This document shows positions 11,195-22,658 of a stretch of 64,000 nucleotides of DNA, piece after piece. Every line of letters starts with the position of its first letter. Within the stretch, counting starts at the first letter, position 1. The position numbers were made by a program, and so were the translations under genes. The notes under the pieces are model-generated. The model did not search any database, was not told the origin of the DNA, and worked only from the letters and a program-made list of their open reading frames with translations. Source of the stretch: Siderastrea siderea (lineage: Eukaryota > Cnidaria > Anthozoa > Scleractinia > Rhizangiidae); NCBI GenBank assembly GCA_964030785.1, contig OZ034970.1, positions 1,732,911-1,796,910 of the forward strand. The letters run 5' to 3'.

Positions 11195-12385
11195 GTGTTT
11201 CATGATGGACCAAAACAACACAAAAGAAAATGCCGACCCTTCGCCGGGACGCAGGAACTTATGCACAGGCCAGTATTGTTTTGTCCGCGCGGGACAGACC
11301 TTAACTGGAATTTATATGACATAACATTGCTCAGGCTTATAATTGCAATCCAGATGACTGTTTCAACCATTATCATACTCTTAAACACTTTAGTGATCAT
11401 AGCTGTGAAGCAAAGGAAAGAACTTCAGAAAAACTCGAACATTCTAGTGTGGAGTATGGCTGTTGCTGACCTCTTAGTAGGTGTTATATTTATACCGATG
11501 TCTTTCAATGTTTATCTATCAATTATTCGCCAAGTTTCACTCGAGCATTTTTGTATCTTTAACTCAATCGGTGTATACTTGGTGGCATGTTTTATTTTCT
11601 CCTCTCTTTACCATCTAATGGCGATCGCTTGGGAGAGGTACGTTGCGATACGAAAATGGACGGAGTACAAGGTTATTGTGACAAAACGCCGGCTCACGTA
11701 TCTGGCCATCTTTGCTTGGTTGGCTGCCATTGTGACAAGGTTCCCTGTTCTTATAATGAATGCGGTGGATGTGAACACAAAAGTACTGAAAACATGGATT
11801 CTCGTGGGGAATGTTTGTGGAGCAGTCACTTTCCTAGCTATCGTATATTTCTATATCATGGTGTACCTTGGAGTACGTAAAGAAAAAACAAGCGAAATCA
11901 GCCAAGTCACTGTTCACGTTCAAGCTAAGCGCCAATCCAAAGTTGCCAAGACAACTGGCTTAATAACCCTTACCCTTCTTGTCACGACTGTTTTAGCGTT
12001 AGGTTTGAGAACTTTTCCAGCCTTTCACACACTCATGCTTTTTCTTATTTCGGGGACACTGTTTCAGTCGAGCTCCTTAATAAATCCTCTCCTATACTGC
12101 TATAGAGACCGCCGGTTTAGAAGCGCAGTGCTACAGTCGTTGAGAGTAAGGAAACCTCCAGCAATCCAGCCTACAGATGGTGCTGTGCGATTTCGTAAAC
12201 GACATCACCAGTTTGGTGCACAGGAAGGCGCACAGGAAAATGTTCAACAAGAGCTAAAGTCTGAAGGAAAACGTTCTCGTCTGACAAGATCTGCATCCTT
12301 CGAGTCATTCGTGGGCTTTACTGGTGAAGTGATGCTGAAAAGATCCATGTCGGTTCCATCACTGGTTAAATTCAGCAGTGTATGA
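11195..12385 (+). CDS. rhodopsin-like (class A) orphan G-protein-coupled receptor
   Basis: Single-exon 396-residue seven-helix plasma-membrane receptor; the ligand cannot be inferred. Visible class A landmarks: N64 in LLNTLVI (helix 1), D92 in SMAVADLL (helix 2), a candidate disulfide Cys C120 before helix 3, the E147-R148-Y149 motif ending helix 3 (AWERYVAI), W175 in helix 4, and N297-P298-L-L-Y301 (NPLLYCYRDRRF) in helix 7. Helix 6 lacks the usual CWxP. The ~85-residue cytoplasmic tail is basic and has repeated RSxS motifs (RSASFESF, RSMSVPSL), which look like kinase or arrestin sites. The start could instead be M23. The first 63 codons and all sequence upstream to 7788 are triplicated. The family is abundant in cnidarians, often as intronless genes in clusters. 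Confidence 0.88.
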   Translation: MFHDGPKQHKRKCRPFAGTQELMHRPVLFCPRGTDLNWNLYDITLLRLIIAIQMTVSTIIILLNTLVIIAVKQRKELQKNSNILVWSMAVADLLVGVIFIPMSFNVYLSIIRQVSLEHFCIFNSIGVYLVACFIFSSLYHLMAIAWERYVAIRKWTEYKVIVTKRRLTYLAIFAWLAAIVTRFPVLIMNAVDVNTKVLKTWILVGNVCGAVTFLAIVYFYIMVYLGVRKEKTSEISQVTVHVQAKRQSKVAKTTGLITLTLLVTTVLALGLRTFPAFHTLMLFLISGTLFQSSSLINPLLYCYRDRRFRSAVLQSLRVRKPPAIQPTDGAVRFRKRHHQFGAQEGAQENVQQELKSEGKRSRLTRSASFESFVGFTGEVMLKRSMSVPSLVKFSSV

Positions 12386-12429
12386 ATTACAACTACAGAA
12401 ACCTTCTTCCGTATTGGTAACAACTGTAG

Positions 12430-12657
12430 AAATCCATGCTGAAAATAGCGTCCGATGTGAAACGGGAAAAAATAAATCTAAATCGCCTCGAAAAGGTGTG
12501 GTCAGGACCGCAAGATCGCAGGTTCCTACTAAGTAAACCAGCAAGATCGCATTCGTTGGATGCTACTGCAACAGATGATTTTTCCAGCGTACAACTTGTA
12601 CAAAGGAGAAAACAGAAGATTTTTCTAAGACCGAAAACTGCGCCATGCCTCTCATAG
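12430..12657 (+). pseudogene. possible lost or spliced extension of the GPCR tail
   Basis: Open frame shifted relative to the receptor. It encodes a basic, Ser-rich peptide with RSHSLDA and ends RPKTAPCLS, in the style of the RSxS motifs in the receptor tail. A GTATGA donor at 12380 and a TGTAG acceptor at 12429 would join the two frames in phase 0 through an intron of only 50 bp with a CCTTCTTCC tract. Such an intron is very short, so a frameshifted ancestral tail or plain chance are equally possible. Confidence 0.35.
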
Positions 12658-13784
12658 AACGGAATCGTTCCGGAAAAACTCTTGACAGTTTCTGAATTTA
12701 TTACAAGAGTCTGATAATCTTAAAATAACAGACCATGTAGTCGGATACATTATTTTAAATTAATTTTAAGCGGCTTAGTTAAGGAGGCACAAACATTAAC
12801 TCTATTAACGTTTTCATTTTCATTTTCATTTTTTTCTAAGATGTGATCTGAATCATCTCATCAGCATACGGGTTATGCTTATAAAATCTCCACCTCCAAC
12901 AGTTGCTGTATCTGTTTGGATAAGGAAATCTCGATTGAGATGGTTTTCAACCACGCAGTAGAATAAACAGCAATTTCTTTCCAAATGAATAAATTAATAA
13001 AATGTAACATAGGCTAAGCAAACTTTCCGTGAGTCAGGCTGTACTCTATTGAATTTAGCATTTGAGCAGAAGCGACAGAGCTTAAATTTCCCGTCCATCG
13101 CTAGCTAAGCAAGCTGACCGCTTTTGAGCAGTGGTGAACGTGGAGCGAATTGTTAATCTATAGTAAGAGAAAAGAAATGAAAATATTATAGAAAAAAGTA
13201 TTTTCTCGTTTATAATATTTCCCGAAGTAACTAGTACTGGTAGAAAGTTGACTGAGGAAAAGAAATCTTACACTGCATTCGTCACAAAATGTGCTAATAT
13301 ACCGGATAGATGGGTTAAGTTTTAACCATAAAGGGGCATTCAGCAGAAGTGTGTTGGCTCTGGAAGTGAAGGTTTGAGCAAGAAACTGGACAGCCCGGAC
13401 GGTTTTTTTTTATAAATAAAAAGGGGACAATTGGCTGAAAATAATCCTACCAATGTAAACATTAATCTTTAATCAAACGGTTTTCTTTCTTTCCAAAAGT
13501 GTATTGCGGACCCCTATGTTTCTGAGGGAAAATACCGCCCTATGGCCTAAAAAAAGTCTCGCTTCAACATAATCAATTCGTTTTCAAACTTCAGTGCTCT
13601 AGGTCTGGAAGTTTGTAAAAGAAAAGTCCATGGATGGCGGGTATAGCGAAGTGCCAATACAAAGATGACGCGGAAAAATTAAAGGTACTAAGGTTTAAAA
13701 ACACTATATGCGAATGTTTTAACACGGTCATTAATTTTTAATAATAATCGAGTTTCAAATTCGTTTCTGTACAAATGACCACTC
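12658..13784. other. 3' flank of the GPCR
   Basis: AT-rich, non-coding. A possible polyadenylation hexamer AATAAA lies near 12962. I see no other feature. Confidence 0.4.
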
Positions 13785-14395
13785 TTTCCTATTTTATTTG
13801 CGGTTTTAATCAATATTATTTGAGGCTGCAATTGAGTGCCTGGCTTGATCATGATCAGTTGGCGCGAAGGAAGGCTGTTTTAATCCCTTAAAAAGTGAGG
13901 ATATTGTGAGCAAAGATACCAGTTGTTCAGGAAATGTTTGGCATGTACAGACTTGAGATAGTCAGATAGTCTTAGAAAGAGATGACAAATTTTACGATAG
14001 CTTCAAATTACCCTTCTTTATTAAGAGGTGCGATGCAAATATGTGCCTGATCGACCGAAATGGCCCGTTGTTCCCTTTGTTTGGACGGAAAGACCTATTT
14101 AAAAAAGTAATGACGATTTAATTGGTTGCGGTGATATAGAAATTGGAACCTAATTAAGCAATCAACAAAAAATGAATTTTTGAATCAGTAGCTTTTTTCT
14201 TAATTGTACCGGCAATTTAAGCGAACGTCTGGAACAGGCCTCTTGAAGCGGAAACCTTTGTTTCGTTTCTTTGCGGTGATCGCATCACCATTGTAGACGT
14301 GCAAATAAAAAAAAAAGCTTTTAAAATTGCACGGGGCAGGTGATCAGCGCTCCTGGCACAAAGCAAGCTCCTAAATATTTACAGGGCAAATAAAA
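13785..14395. repeat. dispersed ~600-bp repeat, fourth copy
   Basis: Matches the repeat inside each tandem unit (2770-3370) and, at its right half, the fragment at 660-960. It lies between the GPCR and the helical-repeat gene. Confidence 0.7.
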
Positions 14396-14473
14396 ATCAT
14401 TAATTCGCAATCACATGTCAGCTGTATACATTTAGAAAACACTCGTTAGGAGCCAACCACAATTAAAATACAT

Positions 14474-14479
14474 TTTATT
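14474..14479 (-). promoter_or_regulatory. polyadenylation signal of the helical-repeat gene
   Basis: AATAAA on the minus strand, about 33 bases after the stop codon of the gene at 14512-16215. Confidence 0.55.
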
Positions 14480-14511
14480 TCCAGAATGCAAACTGTCCGC
14501 AGCACTTAAAG

Positions 14512-16215
14512 TTAAAAAACTTTCCTGTTGCTCTTCCCAAGTTTCTTAAAAATCGTCATTATGAAGACAACCTGTTTCTTACGGAAATAAGACTTTCCTT
14601 TAGTAAGGATTTCCCTTTCTAAAGCATCAAACAAATCGTCTGCTTCAACACCCGTCTTGGATAAACACCAAAGACACTCGCAGATTTGACTTCCATGCAG
14701 ATTGCACAAATCATTTACTGAAAAGGAATCCACTAGAAGTTCGTAGAATTCTTTACTTCCTCTCTTCGCCTCAATAAATCCTCGCATGAGCATGCATTTT
14801 TGTTTCGTAGTAAACTCACTAACACCACGCTGAAATACCTCTGCTTGAATGACATAAAACAGCTTGCTATCTGACTTTCCTGCTCTTCCAAGAGACCAGG
14901 CAATTTGACATAAGTCACCACTATCAAACGTCTTTGCATCCGTTAAGTATAACTTGCCTTCAATTTTCGTAACAAGCTTTTCATCATGTCGCTGAGCAGA
15001 AACAAACGACCAAAGGATTAACACAAGCTCGTGAATTTGAAACTTATGAACAGTACGGTTAAAGACCTCTTGCTTAACAAGGTCAAATACTTCGGCTCTT
15101 GTCACCTTGCTTTTTGCAAAAGACCAAACAATTTCTAACAGTTGAACGTTGTGAAATCGCTCTACACCTTTTGAGACAAGCTGTTCGTCCAGAAACGAGA
15201 AGAATTGTTTGCTTCCTTTTTTGCCTTTGCCAAATGCCCAAAGGATCTGAATAAAATCAGTATTTTGAAAATCATTTGTTCCACGTCTTAGAATCTCTTC
15301 TTGTACTCGGTAAAACAACTTGTCTGCTTTGAACTCCTTCTTTGCATATGACCACACGAATTCTGCCAAAGCCCGACTGTCCATCTTCCAAAAATTTCTA
15401 GATAAAATTTCTTCCAGGAAAACATCATACAGTTCACCAGAACCATTCCCTGTCTTTGCAAATGACACCAACAACGCAGAGAGTAACTGATTATCAAAAG
15501 TAGAAATTCTTAACTGGCCATTTAAAATGACCTCTTCTAGGTTTAGAAAAATGTCTGATGTTGTCAAGTTGAGGTTTGCACATCCACTCACAATCTGACA
15601 GATACCAGCATTGTTAAAAGTTTTGATATCACGTGACAAAATCTCGTTCTCGCAAACATGAAGCAGCGTGTGATCTTTCTCTTCGATTTTACCTAAAGCC
15701 CACATCAAATTGGCAAGTCCTTGGTGCTGACAATTGGAAATATTTGTTGACAAACTCTTTAGCAATTCCGCGTATGTACTGCTTTGTCCGCACTGTGACT
15801 TTTGTCTTTCTCGTTCCAAAAACTTCCTTTGTTTTCCATCCCTTGCAGTGATCTTAGCTATAATATAAAGCATCGTGACTTTGTTGATAATGTCCAATGG
15901 AATCTTAACAGTGTCAAACAATTCGAGGTGTTCCTGAACTGTCTTCAGTGACCTTATGGTCTTGTTGAGCTCAATATCCTCTCTAGATGTAAAGGATAAC
16001 TTTGTAGAAGAGCAGATAGCGAGGGAGTTTAGGTAGGAGACGCTGCTAACTTTACGCGTTGATAAATTCGTGATTCTGAGTGATGGCCATGATATGCCGT
16101 AAAATTTGTTGAACTCTTTATGTGTGCATGATGGAAAAGCTTGAGGCAGACGAGGACACAGTCGCAGGAAACGTCCACTGGTATACAAAGATCTTAGTCC
16201 ACAGATTGCAGACAT
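14512..16215 (-). CDS. mitochondrial helical-repeat (OPR/FASTK-like) protein
   Basis: Single-exon gene, 567 residues. The N-terminus (MSAICGLRSLYTSGRFLRLC) is basic and lacks acidic residues, typical of a mitochondrial presequence. From about residue 160 to the end, units of ~37-39 residues recur with a hydrophobic-Trp core such as LMWALGK, FVWSYAK, ILWAFGK, IVWSFAK, ILWSF, IAWSLGR and CLWCLSK. This resembles octotricopeptide or FAST-kinase-type alpha repeats, which bind organellar RNA. No RAP nuclease-like domain is visible at the C-terminus, which ends shortly after a last repeat (IMTIFKKLGK). RNA binding in mitochondria is therefore inference from repeat type and presequence. The absence of introns may indicate an old retrocopy or a lineage with intronless copies. 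Confidence 0.75.
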   Translation of the reverse strand: MSAICGLRSLYTSGRFLRLCPRLPQAFPSCTHKEFNKFYGISWPSLRITNLSTRKVSSVSYLNSLAICSSTKLSFTSREDIELNKTIRSLKTVQEHLELFDTVKIPLDIINKVTMLYIIAKITARDGKQRKFLERERQKSQCGQSSTYAELLKSLSTNISNCQHQGLANLMWALGKIEEKDHTLLHVCENEILSRDIKTFNNAGICQIVSGCANLNLTTSDIFLNLEEVILNGQLRISTFDNQLLSALLVSFAKTGNGSGELYDVFLEEILSRNFWKMDSRALAEFVWSYAKKEFKADKLFYRVQEEILRRGTNDFQNTDFIQILWAFGKGKKGSKQFFSFLDEQLVSKGVERFHNVQLLEIVWSFAKSKVTRAEVFDLVKQEVFNRTVHKFQIHELVLILWSFVSAQRHDEKLVTKIEGKLYLTDAKTFDSGDLCQIAWSLGRAGKSDSKLFYVIQAEVFQRGVSEFTTKQKCMLMRGFIEAKRGSKEFYELLVDSFSVNDLCNLHGSQICECLWCLSKTGVEADDLFDALEREILTKGKSYFRKKQVVFIMTIFKKLGKSNRKVF

Positions 16216-16395
16216 TTCACTGTTTTATAACAGAAACAAAAATGTAACATTGTTAGATGAGGATGAAAACAAAATGAACCATGTCATACATTCAATTTAA
16301 TTTACGTTACTTTCCAAAAACATGTAAAATATTAAAAATGAAATCTGACTAACGATAGTGTTTTTTACTGCCATCGATTATAACAATCAGGGAGC

Positions 16396-17412
16396 TTAAG
16401 TGGCTGTCTCCCTGAGATCCTCATACCCAAATTGGTCACATAATAGAGATCCTTCATATCTTGTATGTGAATTGCACTTTGTCTGGGTACTTTAAAAACA
16501 CTTTTCGTCTGGGCTCTAAATTCTTTCTTCGACAGTTTACAAGGGGGATCCCCTGGTGGACAAAAATGAACATTTTATTGGTACAAAAATGCCAATTTTC
16601 AATAACTTTGGTAACTCCTCACAACACTTAAAATTTGATGCAGGACAAAATTCTACTGTTGGTTGATAAGTACAACTCTTCCTTATCCTACAGTGTTACT
16701 GACATTTCCATGTAGTTGTTTTGAGTAGTTAGAACAGTTCCTTTCAACAACCCAATTTCACAGCTTATAAAAAAGTAGGAAAATGGGTAAACAAAAATAC
16801 ATGTTAACAAAAAGTGAGACCTCGTATAGCAAATTCCTTACAGTCATGGAAAGCTAAAGACTTGGTCTTAATTATAATAAAATAAAATCGTGCGGCCAGA
16901 AGGTTTAAAGAACGTGGCGCCGCTTTGAAACAGCAGTATTTCTAAATTATGCAAATTATGAAGCACAACCTATGTGTGGAATTTAAGAGCAAATGTGATG
17001 CGAGCAATGCTCCCTTAAATCAGGAAAAAACAAAAATAGTTTCAAACTACACCAAGACACAAATGTAAACTGGTAATATTTCGCATATAGCTTGAATTAA
17101 ATTGTACAGCATTCAAATAGCTCATTAACTACGCTCAATTCACAAGACAAACAAGTTATAAAGAACATGTCACTCGATGATTGCTTATTGCGCTTAGCAA
17201 GTAACTTAATAAAACAACCTTGATGTCAAACTATTAATCTTGAGAATGAAGCAATAAAAGCAAGTCATATTGAGTATATCACAGCCTGTGTTTTGCAAAC
17301 TAATTTAGCGAACACTTAGTGCCTTGCAAGAATAATGAATTATCAACGAAGGGCATCTTGTTCTGTTTTCATTTGCACCCATGGTAGGGTGCTTAGGGAG
17401 ACAGCCACTTAA
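16396..17412. mobile_element. TTAA-flanked MITE (~1.0 kb)
   Basis: Inverted termini GTGGCTGTCTCCCT(G/A)AG at 16400 and ending 17408, each bounded by TTAA (16396-16399, 17409-17412). TTAA target duplication is the habit of piggyBac and Kolobok elements. No coding sequence is visible, so it is a non-autonomous member of uncertain superfamily. Confidence 0.75.
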
Positions 17413-18154
17413 GCAAACCACCACAGCGACGGCTAACGAGAACGTCAGAAAACAAAAGCTTTAAGTAACAAAACAATGACTGCACGTGCGTTGTACATTT
17501 TGGTACATTTCATTGCCGTTCTGTGCACAACTACAACGTGAGATGACCAAAATAAAAGTATTATGTACAACGTGAACACACAACGTTGAATTTTCCTTTT
17601 TCTATCTGAAATGGAAGGCCGTCCTTACAAATTCAGTTCCTGGATAGTTCTGCTACATTACACATATTGAATGAGTTGGAATAATCACAAAGAAGTTTGA
17701 AATGTTGGGAAGTCATTTTTGAAGTGAGCTCCCTATTATTTTACAACCAACGGACAGTGAAAAACACAGTGAACCGAAATCCACCAATCAGAACACGATA
17801 AGCGGGATCTCTTGAGCCCGTTGAACAAACTTTCAGACCGTTTCTATGACAACAGTTGAGGGGAGTGAAAGGCAAACCTTTGAAACTTTAAAGATAAACA
17901 AAATGACTTTTTGGTGGAAAATGGTGGGTATCAGATTCCCATAAATAGTAGTGTACAGTTTTATTTTGTAGTAATTTAAGTAAGAATTACTACCACTTTT
18001 CCACATGGGGAGAAAGTAAACAAGGTTAAGTCACACATGAGCCGCAGGATGTCCACATGGCCAGAGCTTATCCCAGTTTCTGTAGCATGAAGCAGCTGAG
18101 AGTATTGCTACCCCCCCCCCCCCCCGGATGGGATGCTAGTACCCAGTTATATGC
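17413..18154. other. non-coding spacer
   Basis: No gene found. It contains a C homopolymer ending near 18126. Confidence 0.4.
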
Positions 18155-18300
18155 TTGGATGAAGAGAGACAATGTGAAGTAAAGTGTAAAGTTTCTTGTC
18201 TAAGGAAACAACATGATGGTGGGGACCAGACCTCAAACCACCGACCTTCAGATCTGAAGTCCAGCACCCTAACCACCAAACCATCACACCCCCACACATG
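18155..18300 (-). mobile_element. tRNA-derived SINE fragment
   Basis: On the minus strand a degenerate tRNA-like head: an A-box-like TGGTTTGGTGG, then GGTTAGGGTGCTGGACTTC and a B-box-like GGTTTGAGGTC. It is followed by a body with a GTTTCCTTAGACAAG-type segment. The head closely resembles the one at 59902-59976, so both belong to one SINE lineage. Confidence 0.6.
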
Positions 18301-19511
18301 GGGAGAAGGCTCAGAGCCTCACCCCCCCCCCCCCTTACTAATTAACACATTTTTTTTTATACATTGGCAATTGACAAGTTCCTTTGTTTATTATAATTAC
18401 CTTTCTACCTGACAATGCATGGTTACCATTATTTTAGGAGAAATAACATTTTGATCATTGTTATTCTTTAAAACTAAATTGCTGATTTAAGTCCTCCAAG
18501 TCTCAGAAAAGTTACAGTTTCATTTAGTCAAAAGTTAGCCCATCTCCCCATGGATGTACAAAAGAAAAGAAAATTTACTAGGATGAGCTTTTCCCTCCAG
18601 TTGTTAAAACTGTTGTCATGGAAACATGACTGCTACAAAAAATTCAATCCTGACATTGAGTTTGACTGATTGACTTTTGGCAGTACACTGGAACCTTCCC
18701 AATTCCCAGCCATTAATACGACCACCTCCTTCGTGCCCTTCTGTACACCCAGTAACCCTTAGCCACACCCAAATCTCTAGTGATTGGCATGCTCCAGTTA
18801 ATGGCAAAGGAAAAATCAGCCATCAAGACTTTCCCACAAAATGATCATGCCAGAAGAAAAACAGATATCTGTTTGCCCATAGCTAAATGAAACTAGGGAA
18901 ACCAATCATTTATCTCCTCCATTTTTAAAGACTGGAATGGCCTATACCCCAATATCCGAGAAAAAGTAACATTATCAAGACAGTTTTAAGATTCAGCATA
19001 GGAAAGCCATTTCTCTTTACATTTCTTAGCCACAAGTCTAAGATCGTTAGACATTAGCAAATTTGTAAATATGTGCAGTTACGTTGCATTTTTATGTTAA
19101 TTTTTAATTTATACTATTTATATAATTTACCTTAGTATTTTTACTGATTATTATAATTATAATTATAACTATTATTGTAGCAGCACCCATGTGCCTCGTT
19201 TTCATTTCGTAGAATTTTATGTATTTCCCTTTTTTACCGCATTTACGTCACAATGATTTGCCGCTAGCTACCACATGTCCTTAGCTTGCGAAACACATGT
19301 AAAAACCCCTAAAGGCTCACAGAAATTTGACGGGAACCAACGGTTATTGCTGCTTAACTCAGAACCTACTAGAGCATTCGCCCCAACACGTCCTACCATA
19401 CAGGATCGATGTAACAGTTAACACAATAAAGCTGAGCCTTTTGGAACCTGTGAGTCACTTAGTCCTTTTAGTTTCACAGATCTCTCCGCTACCGGAGCGG
19501 ACGCCGCTACA

Positions 19512-19558
<47 letters not shown>

Positions 19559-20304
19559 TTTAGTTAAAGTAACTTTTTGGTGTGACAAACGTCATCAAAT
19601 TTAACAAAAAAGGGATTCTTTATCCTCAAAACGAAGACTAATTTTTAAATCTGAAAGTGGAATCTTCTCAAAAATTAATAATCTGTACAAAGACATTCCA
19701 CATTTTCAGCTTACACAACTAAATGCATGTTGTCTTCAAACTGAATATGCTCCAGATATACTTAAAACTTCATTGCTTGAAAGCTTATTTTTTCTAAGCT
19801 CTACCTTATGGTGAATTGTTTTCTTTTTTTGCCAAAAAAATCCATAATGTTCAGTGAAAGAATTCTAAGTGTTCTATAATATGGCATCAACCATTTACAC
19901 AAGGGAAATATGTATGCTCAGGAACCCATGCTTGTAAGGAGACCTTTCTCGATAATACCTGTAAGCTGTTTTGCAGGTTTTGTGACGCAGAATTGAATCT
20001 GAGTTGAACTCAATGCTATGTGTTCAAGGGGCTGTCTTACAGGGGTTTATCAAAACTTTGCTATGATTATGATTAAATGCCTTTGCTCACACATTAAATG
20101 CTCCGGGAACATCAAGAGGTTGATATCAAGTGAATTTTTGTGAGTGCAAACCGTAATAAGTTGTCAAATGATTTTTGCAAGATACAGGTGCAGCACTTGA
20201 AAACTTTCGTCAAACATTTTTAAGTTGTAATCCATTTCCATCCTTGCCATCCATGGCCCGCCAAAGACACTCATTAACAGTTTCACTGAATTAGTATGGT
20301 GTCT
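18301..20304. other. non-coding region
   Basis: No exon with family similarity found. It holds a C homopolymer near 18323, AT-rich stretches around 19080-19180 and an ATT microsatellite at 19511-19560. Confidence 0.4.
19511..19560. repeat. (ATT)n microsatellite
   Basis: About 16 ATT units with two interruptions by ATC. Confidence 0.95.
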
Positions 20305-20309
20305 GAACA

Positions 20310-21327
20310 CAGGGCTTGAAATAATTTCCCGGCTCGCCCCGGTCAAGTTGTCCGGTCAACCCTATTTTTGCTCGGAGACAACCCATTTTTGGCCGGACAA
20401 ATATCCATTACGTCATATCTCTATAAAATTCTCCCCCCCTCCCCCTGAATGATGTTTACATATCAAACAAGTACATTTTCTACGCCCTTATTGTACATGC
20501 AGCCTCAAACTCAATGCAGGATAAGTGGAACGCAAGGTACAGCTGCAACGTTCCGCAAAATCAATATTACATTTGTGCATACAACTATCACTTCAGTTCT
20601 ATGTCTTCAATACGGTTAAGTTTTAGCACCTACTAGAGTTATAAAGTTGATGAAATTGAAGCTTGCGATCTACTTGCTTCTCATACTAATACAAGCTAAC
20701 TGATGTGAATACACAACAAGAAATGAATGAATGAATGAATGAATGAATGAATGAATGAATGAATGAATGAATGAATGAATGAATGAATGAATGAATGAAT
20801 GAATGAATGAATAAATGAACAACTTTATTAATCAATAATGTGTCTTGTCTTCTAGCCGGCTACCTGTAGCCTACTAATCGGGGACACCTAACACTTACAA
20901 GTAGAATCAATATCCACTGATTTGATACAATGTAAGCTTAGAATGAATAAGCTTAAATCTTGAAATGTTTGAGTATTATATCTTATTAAAAGGGGCCGGG
21001 AAATGATACTAACAGGCAACTCTCTTTTTTCGTTTAGAATACTTGAAAGCAAAAATTTGCAACCACCGGAAATTTTACAACCACTATTAGGAATCATTCA
21101 TTAAAAGTTCTTGGTCTGATAGTATCTCATTCTGTCTTTTCCCTTTTTTATTCACGAACGCCAATAATGTTGAACATTTAAAAATTCAAAACCTGAAGCT
21201 GTGAATTAAACTTTTCTTTACAAGCGTAAACGACCAGACACATTGTCTGGCCATCCAAGGATTTGACTGGACAAAACCTATTTATGACTGGACACTGTCC
21301 GTTGACCGGCCGTTATTTCAAGCCCTG
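20310..21327. mobile_element. CAGGG-ended transposon (1018 bp), hAT-like termini
   Basis: Ends CAGGGCTTGAAATAA and its complement TTATTTCAAGCCCTG, flanked by an exact 5-bp duplication GAACA (20305-20309, 21328-21332). The interior has further inverted TTGTCCGG / CCGGACAA motifs and an AATG microsatellite, with no transposase. Termini match those of the element at 53736-54605. Confidence 0.8.
20722..20812. repeat. (AATG)n microsatellite
   Basis: About 22 perfect tetranucleotide units inside the CAGGG-ended element. Confidence 0.97.
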
Positions 21328-21332
21328 GAACA

Positions 21333-22504
21333 AGAAATGTTAATGCTATTATTGGCTTTTCAAAGTGTTACAAACTTGAGCAGAATCCCTGTGATACTGC
21401 CCTGTTAACACTCCAGAAGCTTTATATTCTCTTTGTGCATGCATATGTACAAAGGTACCCCCTGTGCAAGGTAATATGCCTATCACTATAACAGAGATGG
21501 GAGAGGGTGGGGCAGGGTCAGGCAGATGCAGGGTATTTGATCTACCTCTTCAACCCAACCTTCTGGCATTTGCCTGTTAAATTTATGAACATTAAGTACT
21601 TGAAAGGGAAAAAACCAACAAAATTTCCCGGATTTGACCAATGTTTCCGGCCCAAGGGTAGGCAATCTGAAACGAATCCTTCAAAAATGTCAAATGCCCC
21701 GTATCTACTTACACCCACACCCCGGCCCCCGCCCTCCACCCCTCTAACATCTACATCTGTAGGTGCACATACGAACGACTCTTTTTTTGTCTGTTTGCAC
21801 ATTTAAAGATCATGTTGGCTTTAGTGCTTCATAGGTAATTTAGAACCACTTCATTTCAATGACAATTAATTCGGATATTTAAGACTTAAGCTTACCTGCA
21901 CGTACTAGCTAGATGCCCCAATATAAGAATCACCAGACCTAATAAATGATCATGTTCATGGACGATGCGGTAATGACAGCCAAAAACAACCGTCTTGAGG
22001 GAGAACCTACCCAGGACGCAGTATTTTAGCCTGTTTGCTGTCTAAATTAAATCTTACCTTACGAATTGTCCTCGAAACCCAGCAAACTAAACGCAAACCT
22101 GAAGCAGCGGATCTTCACATGTTCAACACTAAATCGACCGCCATCTTGTATCCCGCACTGCTGAGTGACCGCTCATTCTTAGTTACAAGCGGGGTGGGTG
22201 TCATTCATCACTTGGCTGGACACATCAAGTGTTTCTATACGACGCGTTGCACGAAAGTTGGAAAGCTGCGTGCTACTGGGAGCTAGACAGGGAAAAAGCG
22301 CGGGGAAGTTTTTGTTATTCATTTTGTTTTCTGTGATGCTTTCTGCGTTTTGGGATTGTTTTGGTGTTGTTCAAAAACCTGGGGAATCTTTACAGCAACA
22401 ATACGGCTTGCAAAGAGAAGGACCGTCGCTTTCATGGAGATGGAAATGCGATAAAAAGCTTTTCGCTTCTCCGATGTCACCACTAAGATCGGACATGTGA
22501 CAAG
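21333..22504. other. intergenic region and putative promoter / 5' UTR of the HECT gene
   Basis: No coding exon. Its end probably contains the first non-coding exon of the HECT ligase: ACATGTGACAAG is followed by a donor GTGAGA at 22505, and TTTTGTAG at 22606 is a fitting acceptor. Confidence 0.4.
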
Positions 22505-22658
22505 GTGAGAAATCTACGTTGCATCACGTCTTTTTCTGTCAATTTCTGGAGTGCTTTTTTTTCCGAAACAGTTGATTTAGGTAATTAACGTATTTTTCTT
22601 TTGTAGATTGGTGTTGTACCCCGCATGCCACGTTTAACAAGCAGCAAAACCAGGTAAA

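Larger units (their letters stand above)
7788..11380. repeat. 3.59-kb tandem unit, copy 3, continuous with the intact GPCR gene
   Basis: Third direct repeat (3593 bp). Unlike copies 1 and 2, the reading frame at its right end continues into the full receptor, so this is presumably the ancestral copy. The junction shares only TTA with the start of the unit. Confidence 0.95.

Noticed and set aside
605..11380. CRISPR-like or bacterial array explanation for the direct repeats
   Set aside because: Units are 3.6 kb, contain eukaryotic MITEs and receptor coding sequence, and have no spacers.
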